Below, piece after piece: positions 51,301 through 61,149 of a DNA stretch of 64,000 bases. A program made the translations under genes and the position numbers. Where the stretch lies: the NCBI GenBank assembly GCA_016748015.1, contig JAAOMT010000703.1, positions 699,764 through 763,763 of the forward strand. The letters run 5' to 3'. The stretch's first letter is position 1; the number at the start of each line of letters is the position of its first letter. The notes beneath the pieces are model-generated. The model searched no databases. It had not been told where the DNA came from and saw only the letters and a program-made list of their open reading frames with translations. Source of the stretch: Geosiphon pyriformis (Eukaryota; Glomeromycota; Glomeromycetes; Archaeosporales; Geosiphonaceae).

Positions 51301-51876
51301 TCTCTATAACAGATGTTACTTTAGTGTGCTTTGTTTGTATTATGGCAATGTAGAGACTTCAAATCATGTGTTTTTTTGCAAAGTTGACAATTCTGCTTGA
51401 TCCCACATATTAGACTCTTATGCAGCTTCTTGAAGAACAATTTCTGGTTCTTCACATTCTTCTTCTTGTGTGTTGCAGCTGTTGTCATCTTGTGCTTCTG
51501 ATTTCTCGGTCTCTATGGCCCTTTATAAGGGTTTCGTGTTTAATAATTGGCTTCATGAGATGGTTTCTATCTTCTATGATCCTAGGATTGCTGGTTTAGA
51601 GGTTGTTAAGTTTGTGAGATCTTTTGGTCTTGCCTTTAGAAATGATATTTGGTTGGTTTATGTTAAGCATCAAGCCTATATGAAAAAAGCCAATCTAATT
51701 CTACTTGATGGTTTAGCTCTTGTACTAGTTCCGGGCTTGGCTTCAGAGTTTTCTACTGGTGTGGTAAAATTGCTTGGCATCATAGAGGCATTGGGAGTTC
51801 GTTTTGGCTTTCACAAATCTTGTTTGTTTTTTTTGGGTATAGATAAATCAGTGTCTGTTTATATAGCTGCATAGTG
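48340..51876 (+). pseudogene. LINE copy 2 ORF2, reverse transcriptase, RNase H and C-terminal part
   Basis: Resumes in frame after the gypsy (KSYCASKLAESQYAKEVN). RT text: FRVVSDLSNGKAAGLSGISN (48715-48774), IPKPYEWEG, KAYDSVGWKHL (~49150) and the catalytic box AGAFVNDTIW (~49486), where one of two catalytic Asp is Asn. Thumb: 49606-50100. RNase H at ~50590-50998 keeps its acidic residues: YTDGS, AELQAI, FSDSQSALDA and EHTDLIAGDA. The C-terminal region (YFIKALYYRLL ... KHLYN) runs to the stop near 51874. Several stops (e.g. 48592, 48634, 48868) and at least three frame changes make it inactive. Confidence 0.87.
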
Positions 51877-52010
51877 ATGTTCTGATTGGCCCGAGTGGCT
51901 GGTTACATGTAGAAAGTGCATGATTCACACTTAGTATAGATTATTTTTTTGATGTATAGCACTAGGTAGTGTTTGGATTTCACTTGTTAAATGTTAAAAA
52001 AAAAAAAAAG
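51877..52010 (+). repeat. LINE copy 2 3' UTR and A-rich end
   Basis: Contains TTCTGATTGGCCCGAGTGG and CTGGTTACATGTAGAAAG, then TTTCACTTGTTAAATGTT and a run of A. The same tail recurs at 10381, 11940, 15815 and 52095 on the + strand and near 10945, 12150 and 52260 on the - strand, so it marks LINE 3' ends in this window. Confidence 0.85.
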
Positions 52011-52094
52011 ATAAGAGTTTTAGTATTTGTTTTGGTTTATATAAGTTTTGTTTATTTTTTTTAAGTATTAATAATATTAATAATATTAATATAA

Positions 52095-52215
52095 AATTAT
52101 AGTATTGTTTTAACTAATTAAGTAACTAATTATATATAGACAATACATAATTTATATTTAGTTTAGATTACTTAATTTGATATATTATACTAGATTGTAT
52201 TTAGGTTTTGCTTGT
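52095..52215 (+). repeat. LINE 3'-tail fragment
   Basis: AT-decayed copy of the LINE tail (AACTAATTAAGTAACTAATTATATATAG and TTTTGCTTGTTAAATTAATAAA) about 90 bases after the tail of LINE copy 2. Probably a severely 5'-truncated insertion. Confidence 0.6.
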
Positions 52216-52259
52216 TAAATTAATAAAAAAAATTTAATAATTTTAATAAAACTTTTTTT

Positions 52260-52724
52260 TTATTTAGTTTAACAAATATGGTTTAATTGTAATCTAAGAA
52301 TATATAACATATATATATTATAAACTAAATATGATTTATGTATTTGCTATATGTAATCAGTTATTTAAGCCAATCAAGATTACATTACAAACTAATTATT
52401 ACTACTATATTACTTTTTAGATTTAAAAAAAAATAAGTATTTAGATTATATATTAAAATACACTCTTCTATTTTCTTTTATACTAAACAATATAACTAGT
52501 CTATTACTCAATTTGCTTTTATTGCTGATATTATAAAAAACTATACTATTATTGGCAATTATCACATCTTTTTTTTTCATATTAGTCCTGTGTTTAGATC
52601 TGTAACATCATATTTTGAATCTATAAACCAATACCAAGTTCCTTATAAACATTATTATCTGTAAACTTATTAGTCCAGAATCACTAAACACAGCTAAAGC
52701 TTTATTGTATTAACTTTTAGGCAT
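52260..52724 (-). pseudogene. LINE 3' fragment, minus strand, cut by LTR C
   Basis: Reverse complement of 52260-52395 is a LINE tail. Upstream in the same orientation, a frame reads SKHRTNMKKKDVIIANSIVF, resembling the LINE C-terminus KHQAYMKKANLILLDGLAL (51670-51720). It ends exactly where the family C LTR begins (52725), so the gypsy C element or its LTR interrupted it. Confidence 0.55.
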
Positions 52725-53612
52725 TGTTACTTGAAGAAAAAAAGCTTATCAAAGAAAAAAAAAAAATGTAACCTAAAAAGAAAAACATAATGAAATGTAA
52801 AGGAACACAGAAGAACATGTAATAATGTTGAATAATGTGTTATAACATAAGATAACATGTTATAATGCAGGATAACACAGAATAATGTGTAATAACATCA
52901 GATAATATGTTATAACATAGGATAATTAGTTATAATATAAAAAAATAAAGCAATAATTAGCAAGAACAGATGATCTAAAGCAATCCTATAAAACTAGAAA
53001 ATATGTATATATAGCAGTAACATTAGAAGCAGAAAAGACAGAATCCCTAGACAGAAATTTATTAGTCACCATTCTTTAGTTAGAAATCATATCATTCTAA
53101 AATATTAATAAATATACTTATTCAAACATTTTAAATCCAATTGCTTATTATCAACTCTAAATGTTAATAGTAATTGATACTTAAATCACACGGAAATAAT
53201 AACTTTTAATCACAGCTATTAACAAAATACTGACTTGCATTTGCCTTGGCTTATTTTTTTTATTTTTTTATTTTTTTATTTTCTTGCTTTATTTTATTGT
53301 GTATACTAATTAATTGAGGATTAAGCACTAAATATTGACATCAAGAATTGTTTGGTAAAAGGTCCCTGTAAATGGATAAAAACATGTAAGAATTATGGAT
53401 TGCTTACCAGAGAATTGCTGGCCACTAAGCTAAGAAAAAAATTGACAGAATCATAATTCCGGGAAACTACAGATAAAACAACACAGAAGTCTTTGTCCAT
53501 TATACAAAAAACTCCAATCAAAATCTTTAGATAACAACAACCATATTAGTTATTAAGCACCAAGTTACAGATTTGTTATTTACTCCAACTACCCAAATAA
53601 TCACCTGTAACA
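52725..53612 (-). repeat. 3' LTR of gypsy family C (888 bp)
   Basis: Starts TGTTACTTGAAG and ends CACCTGTAACA. It matches the two halves of the solo LTR at 56113-60387, including the stretch around TTAAGCACCAAGTTACAGAT (53553-53573 vs 60330-60350). A TATATATA box is near 53007. A short repeat of GATAACATGTTATAA-type units at 52786-52935 is not found in the other copy. Confidence 0.8.
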
Positions 53613-55550
53613 ATAGATAATAATATTTTTTTTTTAATATTAAGCTTTAGTAAAAATTTTTAAATTATTTTTTTGAATAAATTTAAGTATTTTTTTTCTA
53701 TTATAATTTTGAAAACTTCAGTTTTTAGTTTTTTAAACTGCAAATTAATTATTTTTTTCAATTGGTTTGTTGTTAATATTTTTATAATTAAATGTAATAA
53801 TATTTTATCATATTTGTAAAAAATTATATATAGTTAATATATTATTTTTAAATAGATTATTTTCTAATAAAATGTTTTACTTGTTGTACTATTTTTTGTT
53901 AAATACTTTTTTAGATTTATTAATATACAATATTTAAATATTTAGCTATTGTCTTAAGTAATAATAACTTTCTAATTTTTTTAGTTTTTTTATTAGTTCT
54001 TTAGATTAAATAATTGGTAATAAATTTTGAAAGATTTTTTTATTTTTTCAATAATTTTTTTTACATAATTATCTATTTGTGTTTATAACTTATTATATTA
54101 TTATAAATTAGAGTAACAAACTAATAGATAGCAAAAAAAAACAGAATTATAGAGTAATAGAATTAATTAAAAAGGATTTAACTTTAAGAAGTAAATTAAA
54201 TAAGTATAGATTCGATATATAAGATCAGTTTTATAAAATATCTTAATTGCTATTCTCTTTTTAAAAAATAACTAAGGAATTTGAAAATAAAAAGATAGTC
54301 TATACTGTCAACAAATAATAACACACTGGTATAATTTTATGCTTTATATTGGCATTTTTAGAATTTAATATTAGATATTAGATATACTTTTTAGTTATAT
54401 TTTATTTAATAATCTTCAAATACTATAATTATATAAGTTAGGAAAAAGATAAGTAAATGCCAACAAGTAATTTTTTATTCTAAAATGTTTAGATATTTAA
54501 AGATAAGGAAAAAAAAATAAGTAATAAAAGAAGAATTGAAATAATAATTGTTATTTTATTTATTTTTAATTAATTGTTACATGTTTTTTTATATCTAAAA
54601 GACTTATTACTTATATAGCTATTAAAAATGGTCAATGATTAGATCAATGACCAAATTAATAATCAAGTTAATAATCAAATTAATGGTTAGATTATTGATC
54701 AAATCAATAATTATTATCTAAAAATAGGATAGCTAATTATATAACATTAGTGGCTAATATATGTAAAAACTATGAGTTTTAATTATAATATTATCCTTTC
54801 CAAAGAGATTAAGCTTTAGTATAATTAATTTATTTATAGAATATTTTATTTAAAAAATTTTATCTAACTCAAAACTAATTAGTTTAATAAAGTTTTTTGT
54901 GAATAGAATGTATAGTACTTAAGGTAAAATAAGCTTTATATCTAAGAAACCAAATTTTTGTATAATAGTATTGGCTTTTTTTACAATGCTTAAAACTTTT
55001 AAGACATTTAATTATATAATACCAAAAGTTTTTACTTGTATTTTTGAAGTTGTTTTTTTTATGAGCTTTATATTTTCTATAATTTCACTAAGACAACTAT
55101 AAAGCTTTAGTTGTTTTTTATATAACAAGTTTTTGTCTATAAACAAAATTTCTTTAATTGTTTTTTCAATTATAATAAAAGATGTAAATATTACTGCTGT
55201 TATATTTTTTAGCAGATACTTATCTATTTTATTATCAATTTTTTCTCTTTTAGTAATGGTTTTTTTTGGTTTAATAATAGTATGTGTTCTATTATTATTA
55301 ATTATAATGATTTGTTTTTTAATAGTCAGAGTAGCATTTGAATAATTTTTGATTCAATACTTATAGAGAATATAGAAAGCATTTTGAATGTTTTAATCCA
55401 GAAAATAATTGTTTATATTGATTGAAAATATCTCTGTTTTAGAAATAATCCATTTATTTATATCTGATTTTTGCTAATTATTTGGATTAATATTATTATA
55501 ACAGATAACTAATTAGGTCTTTTGTAATATTTCTTAAATTATTTGTTATA
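53613..55550 (-). other. AT-rich 3' internal region of gypsy C, no gene recognised
   Basis: Lies between the integrase end and the 3' LTR. Long A/T runs; a small imperfect repeat (units like AAATTAATAATCAAGTTAAT) at 54626-54712. The open frame at 55133-55345 is hydrophobic low complexity and probably chance. It may have held a third ORF as in family A, but nothing supports that. Confidence 0.5.
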
Positions 55551-56108
55551 AACAAAGTAATTATTGAAAATTGTTCCATATTAATCTTGTAGAATATATA
55601 AACTATTGTTCAAAACTTTGTTAATTAAATAAGGGCTTTTCTATTGGCTAAAAAATTTATTACTATAGATATTGTCTTTGTTTGAGCAATATTCTAAAAC
55701 TAAGTTACCAATACTTAAGAAAAGTGTTTTATAGATTTTTTTTTAAGCTTTTTTTGGAACTGTTTTATTTTTTTAAAGACAATTATTTATGTTTTTATTA
55801 AGGAGTCAAGAATAATATCAAGTTTTTTTTGCAAAATGTTTTTGTAATCTTTTATTATTATTTCTTTAAAGAATATTGTCTTAATATTAGTTTTTATTGA
55901 TAAAATTGTTATTTGTCTATAGAATAAATAAAAAATTTTATAATTTGTTATGTTATAATTTACAGTCTTATAAGCAAACAAAGCTAAAGGCAGTATTTTG
56001 TTTTATAAGTTTGTTTTTTACTGGTTTTGGCTAAAGTTTACATAGAGTTCTATTGAAATGTTTCATTAAGCTATTTGTTTAAGAGTAATAAGAAAAAAAA
56101 AGTTTATA
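55551..56108 (-). pseudogene. Integrase C-terminal half of gypsy C
   Basis: After the nested insertion the frame continues with TNSLMKHFNRTLCKL (catalytic Glu changed to Lys), then LPLALFAYKTVNYN...KIFYLFYRQ (55981 leftwards) and, near 55740-55551, IGNLVLEY, KSPYLINKVLNNSLYILQD, the GPY/F-type module. Stops are present. Confidence 0.75.
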
Positions 56109-56833
56109 ACATTGTTACTTATAAAAATTAGAAATTATAATAATAAGTAAAATAGCCAATTAGAAATAGGCATAGTAAAATGAAAAATTCCAGAATTTTT
56201 CTCAGAAAATTACAGTATTACAGAATTTTAAGATTCTTTTCAAGAAATTGCATAATTACAGAATTCCAGAATTTTTTTTAAATAATTGTAGGATTTCAAA
56301 GAATCTTGTATAATACAAATTATATATATATAGTAAGAATATTAGAAGTAAAAAAGAAATATTCAACTTAGATAGAACAGTAACTAGTAATAACTACTTA
56401 TCTTTACCTCTTCTTTCAAAAAATAATTTTTTATAACTTGAAGTGGAAACCCATTAATCAATAAAAATATCTAATTACCATCTAATTCATGTTATTTTTA
56501 CTTGATTAAAAATATTAATTACTTTCTATTATTAATATTTTATGTTAATAAAATTTACTACTTAATTATATTAAATTAATAACTCTTGATCATAACTATT
56601 AATAGAATACTAATTTCTTATTTTTTTTTCTTATTTTTTTTTATTTTATTTTGTTTTGTTTCTTTGTTGTTTACTAATTAATTAAAAAAATTAAGCATTG
56701 AGTATTTAACATCAAGAATAATTTGGTAAAAAACCCAAAAATAAGAGTAGAAATTTAAGAATAACTTATTAGAAGGCACAACTGTCAGAATAAACTGGCC
56801 ACTATGTTAAAAAAAATTCACAGAAGAAACCAT

Positions 56834-57855
56834 TGTTACAAGTAAACTTGGTGGAGTATAGTGGTAACATTTGGTGCACTAATTTAGTATTCTCAAGTTG
56901 TATGTTTTTTACAAGGTTGATGTTTATCAGTCTCTGAAGGTTTTTTCTGGATGTGAATTTACCCATTGAATTTTTTGGTTATAAGGCACAGAGTTTTGGT
57001 TTTCACTGATTGCAACTTCTTATAATGGTAAGCTTTCTTCTCTAAGTTAATGAGTGTAGTTGTTAGAGTCTAATATTGTTTTTTCACTCTTCTGATAAGC
57101 TATCAAGATAATATTAATATCCAAAAACCTAGGAAAAGCTTTTCTTTTTTACCAAGCTATCACGAAGTCTATTTCCAGATAATCAATTTTTCTATGTTGC
57201 TGTTTCACAAGAAAAAAATAAAGAAAATAAAAGAAAATAAAAGAAAATAAAGAAATAAAGAAAATAAAATAAGAAATAAGTATCTTGTCAATAGTCATGA
57301 TTAAGAGCTATTGTGCCAGCAGGTTAAGTAGTGAATAATAATATGGATTTGAAGAATTGAAGAAATATTTTATTAATATAATTCTATTTTGGTTGATAGC
57401 AATTATTCTTAAAAGGAGAAGTATTTAATAATTATGGCCTGTAAGTCTAATTAACTTCTGAAAGTCTAATTTTTTCTCTGGATGTCTTTTTAACTTCTAC
57501 AGCTACTCATTTTTATACATTCTTTTTGTTCTACAGGATTGCTTTTGATTGCTTTACTATTGCTAGCTATTGTTTTGTTATTGCTAGCTATTGCTCGTTA
57601 TTGCTAGCTATTGCTTGTTATTGCTCGTTATTGCTTGTTATTGCTAGCTATTGCTTGTTATTGCTAGCTATTGCTTGTTATTGCTAATTATTGCTTGTTA
57701 TTGCTAATTATTACTCATTATTACTAGTTATTGCTCATTATTGCTAGCTATTGCTTGCATTTGTCCTGTGTTACCTTAAATTGTACTGTATTTTTCTTGT
57801 CACATTTCTTTGTCACATTTTTCTATAGCTTTTTGGTTTTTCTACTTAGGTAACA
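56834..57855 (-). repeat. 3' LTR of family D
   Basis: Starts TGTTACAAG and ends TTAGGTAACA. Contains the 10-bp repeat array at 57548-57760. Its first 35 bases include an inner TAACATTTGGTGCAC copy resembling the primer-binding site junction. Confidence 0.88.
57548..57760. repeat. 10-bp tandem repeat array in LTR D (3' copy)
   Basis: About 20 units of TTGCT(A/C/T)GTTA or TTGCTAGCTA, almost all exactly 10 bases long from 57581 on. The 5' LTR has about 16 units (59970-60140). The unit-number difference accounts for most of the 50-bp length difference between the LTRs. Confidence 0.92.
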
Positions 57856-57899
57856 TTATTCCTCTTTTTTTAAAATTGAGTTCCTGCAAAATCATCTAT

Positions 57900-58342
57900 T
57901 TTTCTCTCTTGTCTCCATGTTGTTGCTGTAATTTCTATTGCTATTTTTAAATCTATTTTGGTATATAAATGGTGTTTTTAAACTATAAGAGTCTGTCCAA
58001 GATATCTAATTTCAAATCCTGCATTTGTATTATGTGCACATTTAGCCATAATGCTCTTATTATTATCACTGAATTGAGTTAATTCCTGCTCCATTGTAAG
58101 ATCTAGAAGCATGATATATTGTTTAGTGTTTAAATCATTGTTGTCATTATTAGTAGAATTTGAATCATTATTGTCATCATCAATGAAATTTGAATTGGGA
58201 TTAAGTTCCGATTCCAATTCTCGCTGATTGGCTTGTCTTCCTCAGAGTTCAAATATATAATGTGTGGAAGTAGATTATGACTTAGGGCCATCAGGTAAGT
58301 TTTGATGATTTGTTGATCAATTTTGGTACTGCTAATTCTCAA
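57900..58342 (-). pseudogene. Partial dUTPase domain in family D
   Basis: Frame 58217-57978 begins with an Asp/Asn-rich spacer, then MAKCAHNTNAGFEIRYLGQT, which matches dUTPase motif 1 of family A (AHEIDAGYDLRYSEKDT). After a stop it continues TKIDLKIAIEI, as in TKINLKIALKI of family A. The domain is cut before motif 2 by the polypurine tract and LTR, so motifs 2-5 are missing and no enzyme is possible. Confidence 0.7.
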
Positions 58343-58459
58343 AATTTTTTTTCTTCTCTAAATTTTTTTCATATTGACACTTTCCTAGTGCTGACTTTTG
58401 GCATAGAAGAAGGCAGTCTTTGCACAGATAAGTATAAATCTGGATAGTTTTTTTTTGGA

Positions 58460-59130
58460 ATTTTTTCAACAGGTCTTTAAATAATTGGAGTTTTGAATTT
58501 CTAGAGGTTTGATGGGTTTTATCTAAGGTAAGTTTTCTTGTACAATAGTGGGATTGGATTTATTGGGTTTTGAATGTTCAGGTTTTGAATAATTGAGTCT
58601 TAAATAATCAGAGTTTTAACTTTAACAAGTTTTACTGAAGGTAAGTTTTTTCCTATACTAGTGAAGTTGGAATTTATTGGGTTTCAAATATTTGGGTTTT
58701 GAACTATCAGGTCTTAAAAAATTGGAGTTTTAATGAGTTTTATCGAAGGTAAGTTTTTTTATACAATAGTAAGGTTAGAATTATTGGGTTTTAAATAATT
58801 TTTGGAGTTTTTAATTTAACGAGTTTATTAAAGATAAGTTCTTTATATGATAGTGAGGTTGAAATTATCAGATTTTGAATAATTTTTGGAGTTTTTAATT
58901 TAATGAGTTTATCAAAGATAAGTTCTTTATATAATAACAGAGTTGAAATCATCAGGCTTTGAATAATTTTCAGAGTTTTTTTTAATTTTAACAAGTTTTT
59001 GAATGATTGGGTCTTGAATAATCAGAGTTTTAATTTGACAAGTTTTACAAGTTTATCAAAGATAAGTTTCGAATGTTCAGGGTTTTAATAATCAGGTTTT
59101 GAATAATTGGAGTTTTAATTTAATAAGTTT
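58460..59130 (-). repeat. Degenerate tandem repeats inside family D
   Basis: Units of roughly 60-130 bases built on TTTTGAATAATTGGAGTTTT, (A)ACGAGTTTTATCAAAG and GATAAGTTCTTTATA. In the - strand frame 58994-58791 they encode a repeated peptide of about 30 residues (KTPKIIQNLIISTSLSYKEL and relatives). It lies in the gag position of element D. No known domain is recognised. Confidence 0.7.
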
Positions 59131-59252
59131 TTCAAAGGAAATGCTAAAATAAGAACTTTGCAAATCCTAAGTAATTTTTTCCTTGTTTTTTCTTGGTCTT
59201 TCACTTTTGTGAATTTCTGGGGGGCTCAGTCTCTGTAAATTTATAACCTCAC

Positions 59253-59312
59253 AGAGAACACCAAATGTTATGGATAAACTTGGTAGGATATGGTAATAAC
59301 ATTTAGTGCTCT
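59253..59312. repeat. Inverted repeat spanning the primer-binding site / LTR edge of family D
   Basis: GAACACCAAATGTTAT (59256-59271) is complementary, with two transition mismatches, to ATAACATTTAGTGCTC (59296-59311), separated by 24 bases. One arm holds the primer-binding site and LTR terminus, the other lies inside the LTR. Confidence 0.75.
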
Positions 59313-60237
59313 AATTTAGTATTCTCAGATTATATGTTTTTCACAGGGTTAATGTTTATTAGTCTCTAAAGGTCTTTTCTGAATGTGAATTTATCCATTG
59401 AGTTCTTTGATTATAAGGCACAGAGTTTTGGTTTTTACTGATTGCAACTTCTTATAATGGTGAGCTTTTTTCTCTGAACTAATAAGCACAGTTATTAGAA
59501 TGCAGCATTGTTTTTTTGCCTTTCTGGTAAGCTATCAAGATAATGTTAATATCCAAAAACCTAGAGAGAGCTTCCCTCTTTTACCAGGCTATCATGAAGT
59601 CTATTCCCAGACAGTCAATTTTTCTATGTTGCTGCTCTACAAGAGAAAAATAAAAAAAATAAAAAAAAATAAAAAAACAAAGAAAATAAAATAAGAAATA
59701 AGTGTCCTGTTAATAGCTATAATTAAGAGCTATTGTACCAGCAGATTAAGTAGTGAATAATAACATGGATTTAAAGAATTGAAAAAATATTTTATTAATA
59801 TAATTCTATTTCAGTTGATAGCAACTATCCTTGAAAAGAGAAGTATTTAATAATTATGATTTATAAGTCTAATTGACTTCTGAAAGTCTAATTTTCTCTC
59901 TAGATGTCTTTTTAACTTCTATAGCTACTTGTTTTTATACATTTTTTTTGTTCTACAAGATTGCTTTTGATTGCTTTACTATTGCTAGCTATTGTTTTGT
60001 TATTGCTAACTATTGCTTGTTATTATTAGCTATTGCTCTTTATTGCTAGCTATTGCTCATTATTGCTAATTATTGCTTGTTATTGCTAGCTATTGCTCAT
60101 TATTACTAGTTATTACTCGTTATTGCTAGCTATTGCTCATGTTTGTCTTGTGTTACTTTGAGTTGTACTGCATTTTTCTTGTCACATTTTTTTGTCACAT
60201 TTTTTCATAGCTTTTTAGTTTTTCTATTTGAATAATA
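59266..60237 (-). repeat. 5' LTR of family D
   Basis: Starts TGTTATGG; other end ATTTGAATAATA where the 3' LTR has CTTAGGTAACA, again transitions. Contains about 16 copies of the 10-bp repeat (59970-60140). Adjacent on the left is the primer-binding site, sense TTTGGTGTTCTCTGTGAGG. Confidence 0.87.
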
Positions 60238-60391
60238 CCATCAATTGAATTTCTATCCATTATATAAAGAACTCAACCAAAATCTTTAAACTTTAAAATC
60301 TTTAGAAATTACCAATATTACCAGCTATTAAGCACCAAGTTACAGATTTATTATTTGTTTTAACATCTCAAATAATTTTTTGTAATAACAT

Positions 60392-60880
60392 ATTTCTATT
60401 TTTCTACAAAGTTTTTCAACCAGAGTATTAAAAAAAGTTTTTTTTCTGTCAAATAAAATTTTTTAGAGCAGCCATAGTAATAAATTATATCTTTATAAAT
60501 AAAATTGGCAATAAAAACTGTTATTTAATTGGAAATGGCTTTTGTTTCTACCCACTTTGTAAGATAATCAGTAGCTGTGATAATATATTTGTTGTCATTA
60601 AAAATTAGTTTTAAAGATCTAATAACATTTATACCAATTTTGTTAAATAGTTAATTAACAGAGATTAAATAAATATTTTCTTTGCAATTGGGGGGGTTTT
60701 TTTTTTAACAGATATCACAGATTTTAATATATTTAACAATGTTTTTTCCTAAAGTAGACTAATAATAGTAAGCTAAAAATTTTCTGATTGTTTTTGTTTT
60801 TTCAAAGTGTTTAACTAATAAATTAGTATATATATTGTAAATTACAATTTTTTTTTCTTCAAATTTGATAATTTCTGAAA
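60392..60880 (-). pseudogene. Integrase N-terminal half of gypsy C
   Basis: Sense text from right to left: VKHFEKTKTIRKFLAYYY ... KYIKICDIC (zinc region), then NDNKYIITATDYLTKWVETK with the first catalytic Asp retained, IANFIYKDIIYYYGC, and LTEKKLF where the second Asp is lost. It stops at VEKLCRKIEI at the ACAT duplication and resumes beyond the nested LTR in the same frame. Confidence 0.75.
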
Positions 60881-61149
60881 GCAGTTAGGATTTTTTTTAT
60901 TTCTTTTGTAAAGTTGGTTCTAATGAATCAAATAAAAATTTGATTGTTTTCACAATTGTTTTTTTTGCTGTTAAGTATAGTTTAATGAATATTGTCTTTT
61001 ATCCAAAAATTTTATTAAAATAAAATAGTTGTCCAAGTTTATTATCATGTTTATTTATAGAGAATTACTAATAATTAAGTTAGTTTGGTTTGTAAAGATT
61101 GTATTATTACTAAATAATAAGTCTAAAAAAAGTGTTAACATTTTAATAA

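Larger units (their letters stand above)
35367..52010 (+). mobile_element. Full-length LINE (copy 2), split by a gypsy element at 38520-48335
   Basis: This non-LTR retrotransposon contains a 5' UTR (~35367-35492), ORF1 with a degenerate zinc knuckle, ORF2 with APE-type endonuclease, RT, RNase H and a C-terminal domain, and a 3' UTR ending GTTAAATGTT(A)n near 52010. Without the nested gypsy it is about 6.8 kb. The domain set suits a Tad/I/jockey-like clade, with exact placement not determined. ORF1 and ORF2 contain stops and frameshifts. The 5' boundary is estimated from where the older LINE fragment ends. Confidence 0.88.
56834..60237 (-). mobile_element. Non-autonomous LTR retrotransposon, family D (3404 bp) with dUTPase fragment
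   Basis: LTRs at 56834-57855 (3', 1022 bp) and 59266-60237 (5', 972 bp), minus orientation. The flanks are CCAT at 56830-56833 and CCAT at 60238-60241, a perfect 4-bp duplication. The internal 1410 bp has a primer-binding site (TTTGGTGTTCTC), a peptide-repeat region, a dUTPase fragment and a polypurine tract (AAAAAAAGAGGAATAA at 57856-57871, sense). No RT, protease or integrase, so it would depend on another element for mobilisation. Confidence 0.88.
56113..60387 (-). mobile_element. Solo LTR of family C, inserted in gypsy C integrase and itself interrupted
   Basis: Left part 56113-56833, right part 60242-60387, about 870 bp without the insert. It begins TGTTACTTATAAAA and ends TTTGTAATA. 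Flanks are ACAT at 56109-56112 and ACAT at 60388-60391, a perfect 4-bp target duplication. No internal coding region of its own is present, so it is a solo LTR left by recombination. Confidence 0.82.

Noticed and set aside
55133-55345. Hydrophobic 70-codon frame, possible membrane protein
   Set aside because: Low-complexity TTT/ATT runs inside the decayed gypsy C element; no start context or homologue recognised.
57540-57770. Possible CRISPR-like array because of regular short repeats
   Set aside because: Units are contiguous 10-mers without spacers, inside a retrotransposon LTR of a eukaryote.
59500-59694. 64-codon + strand frame in LTR D
   Set aside because: Noncoding LTR sequence; the 3' LTR equivalent does not keep it open.
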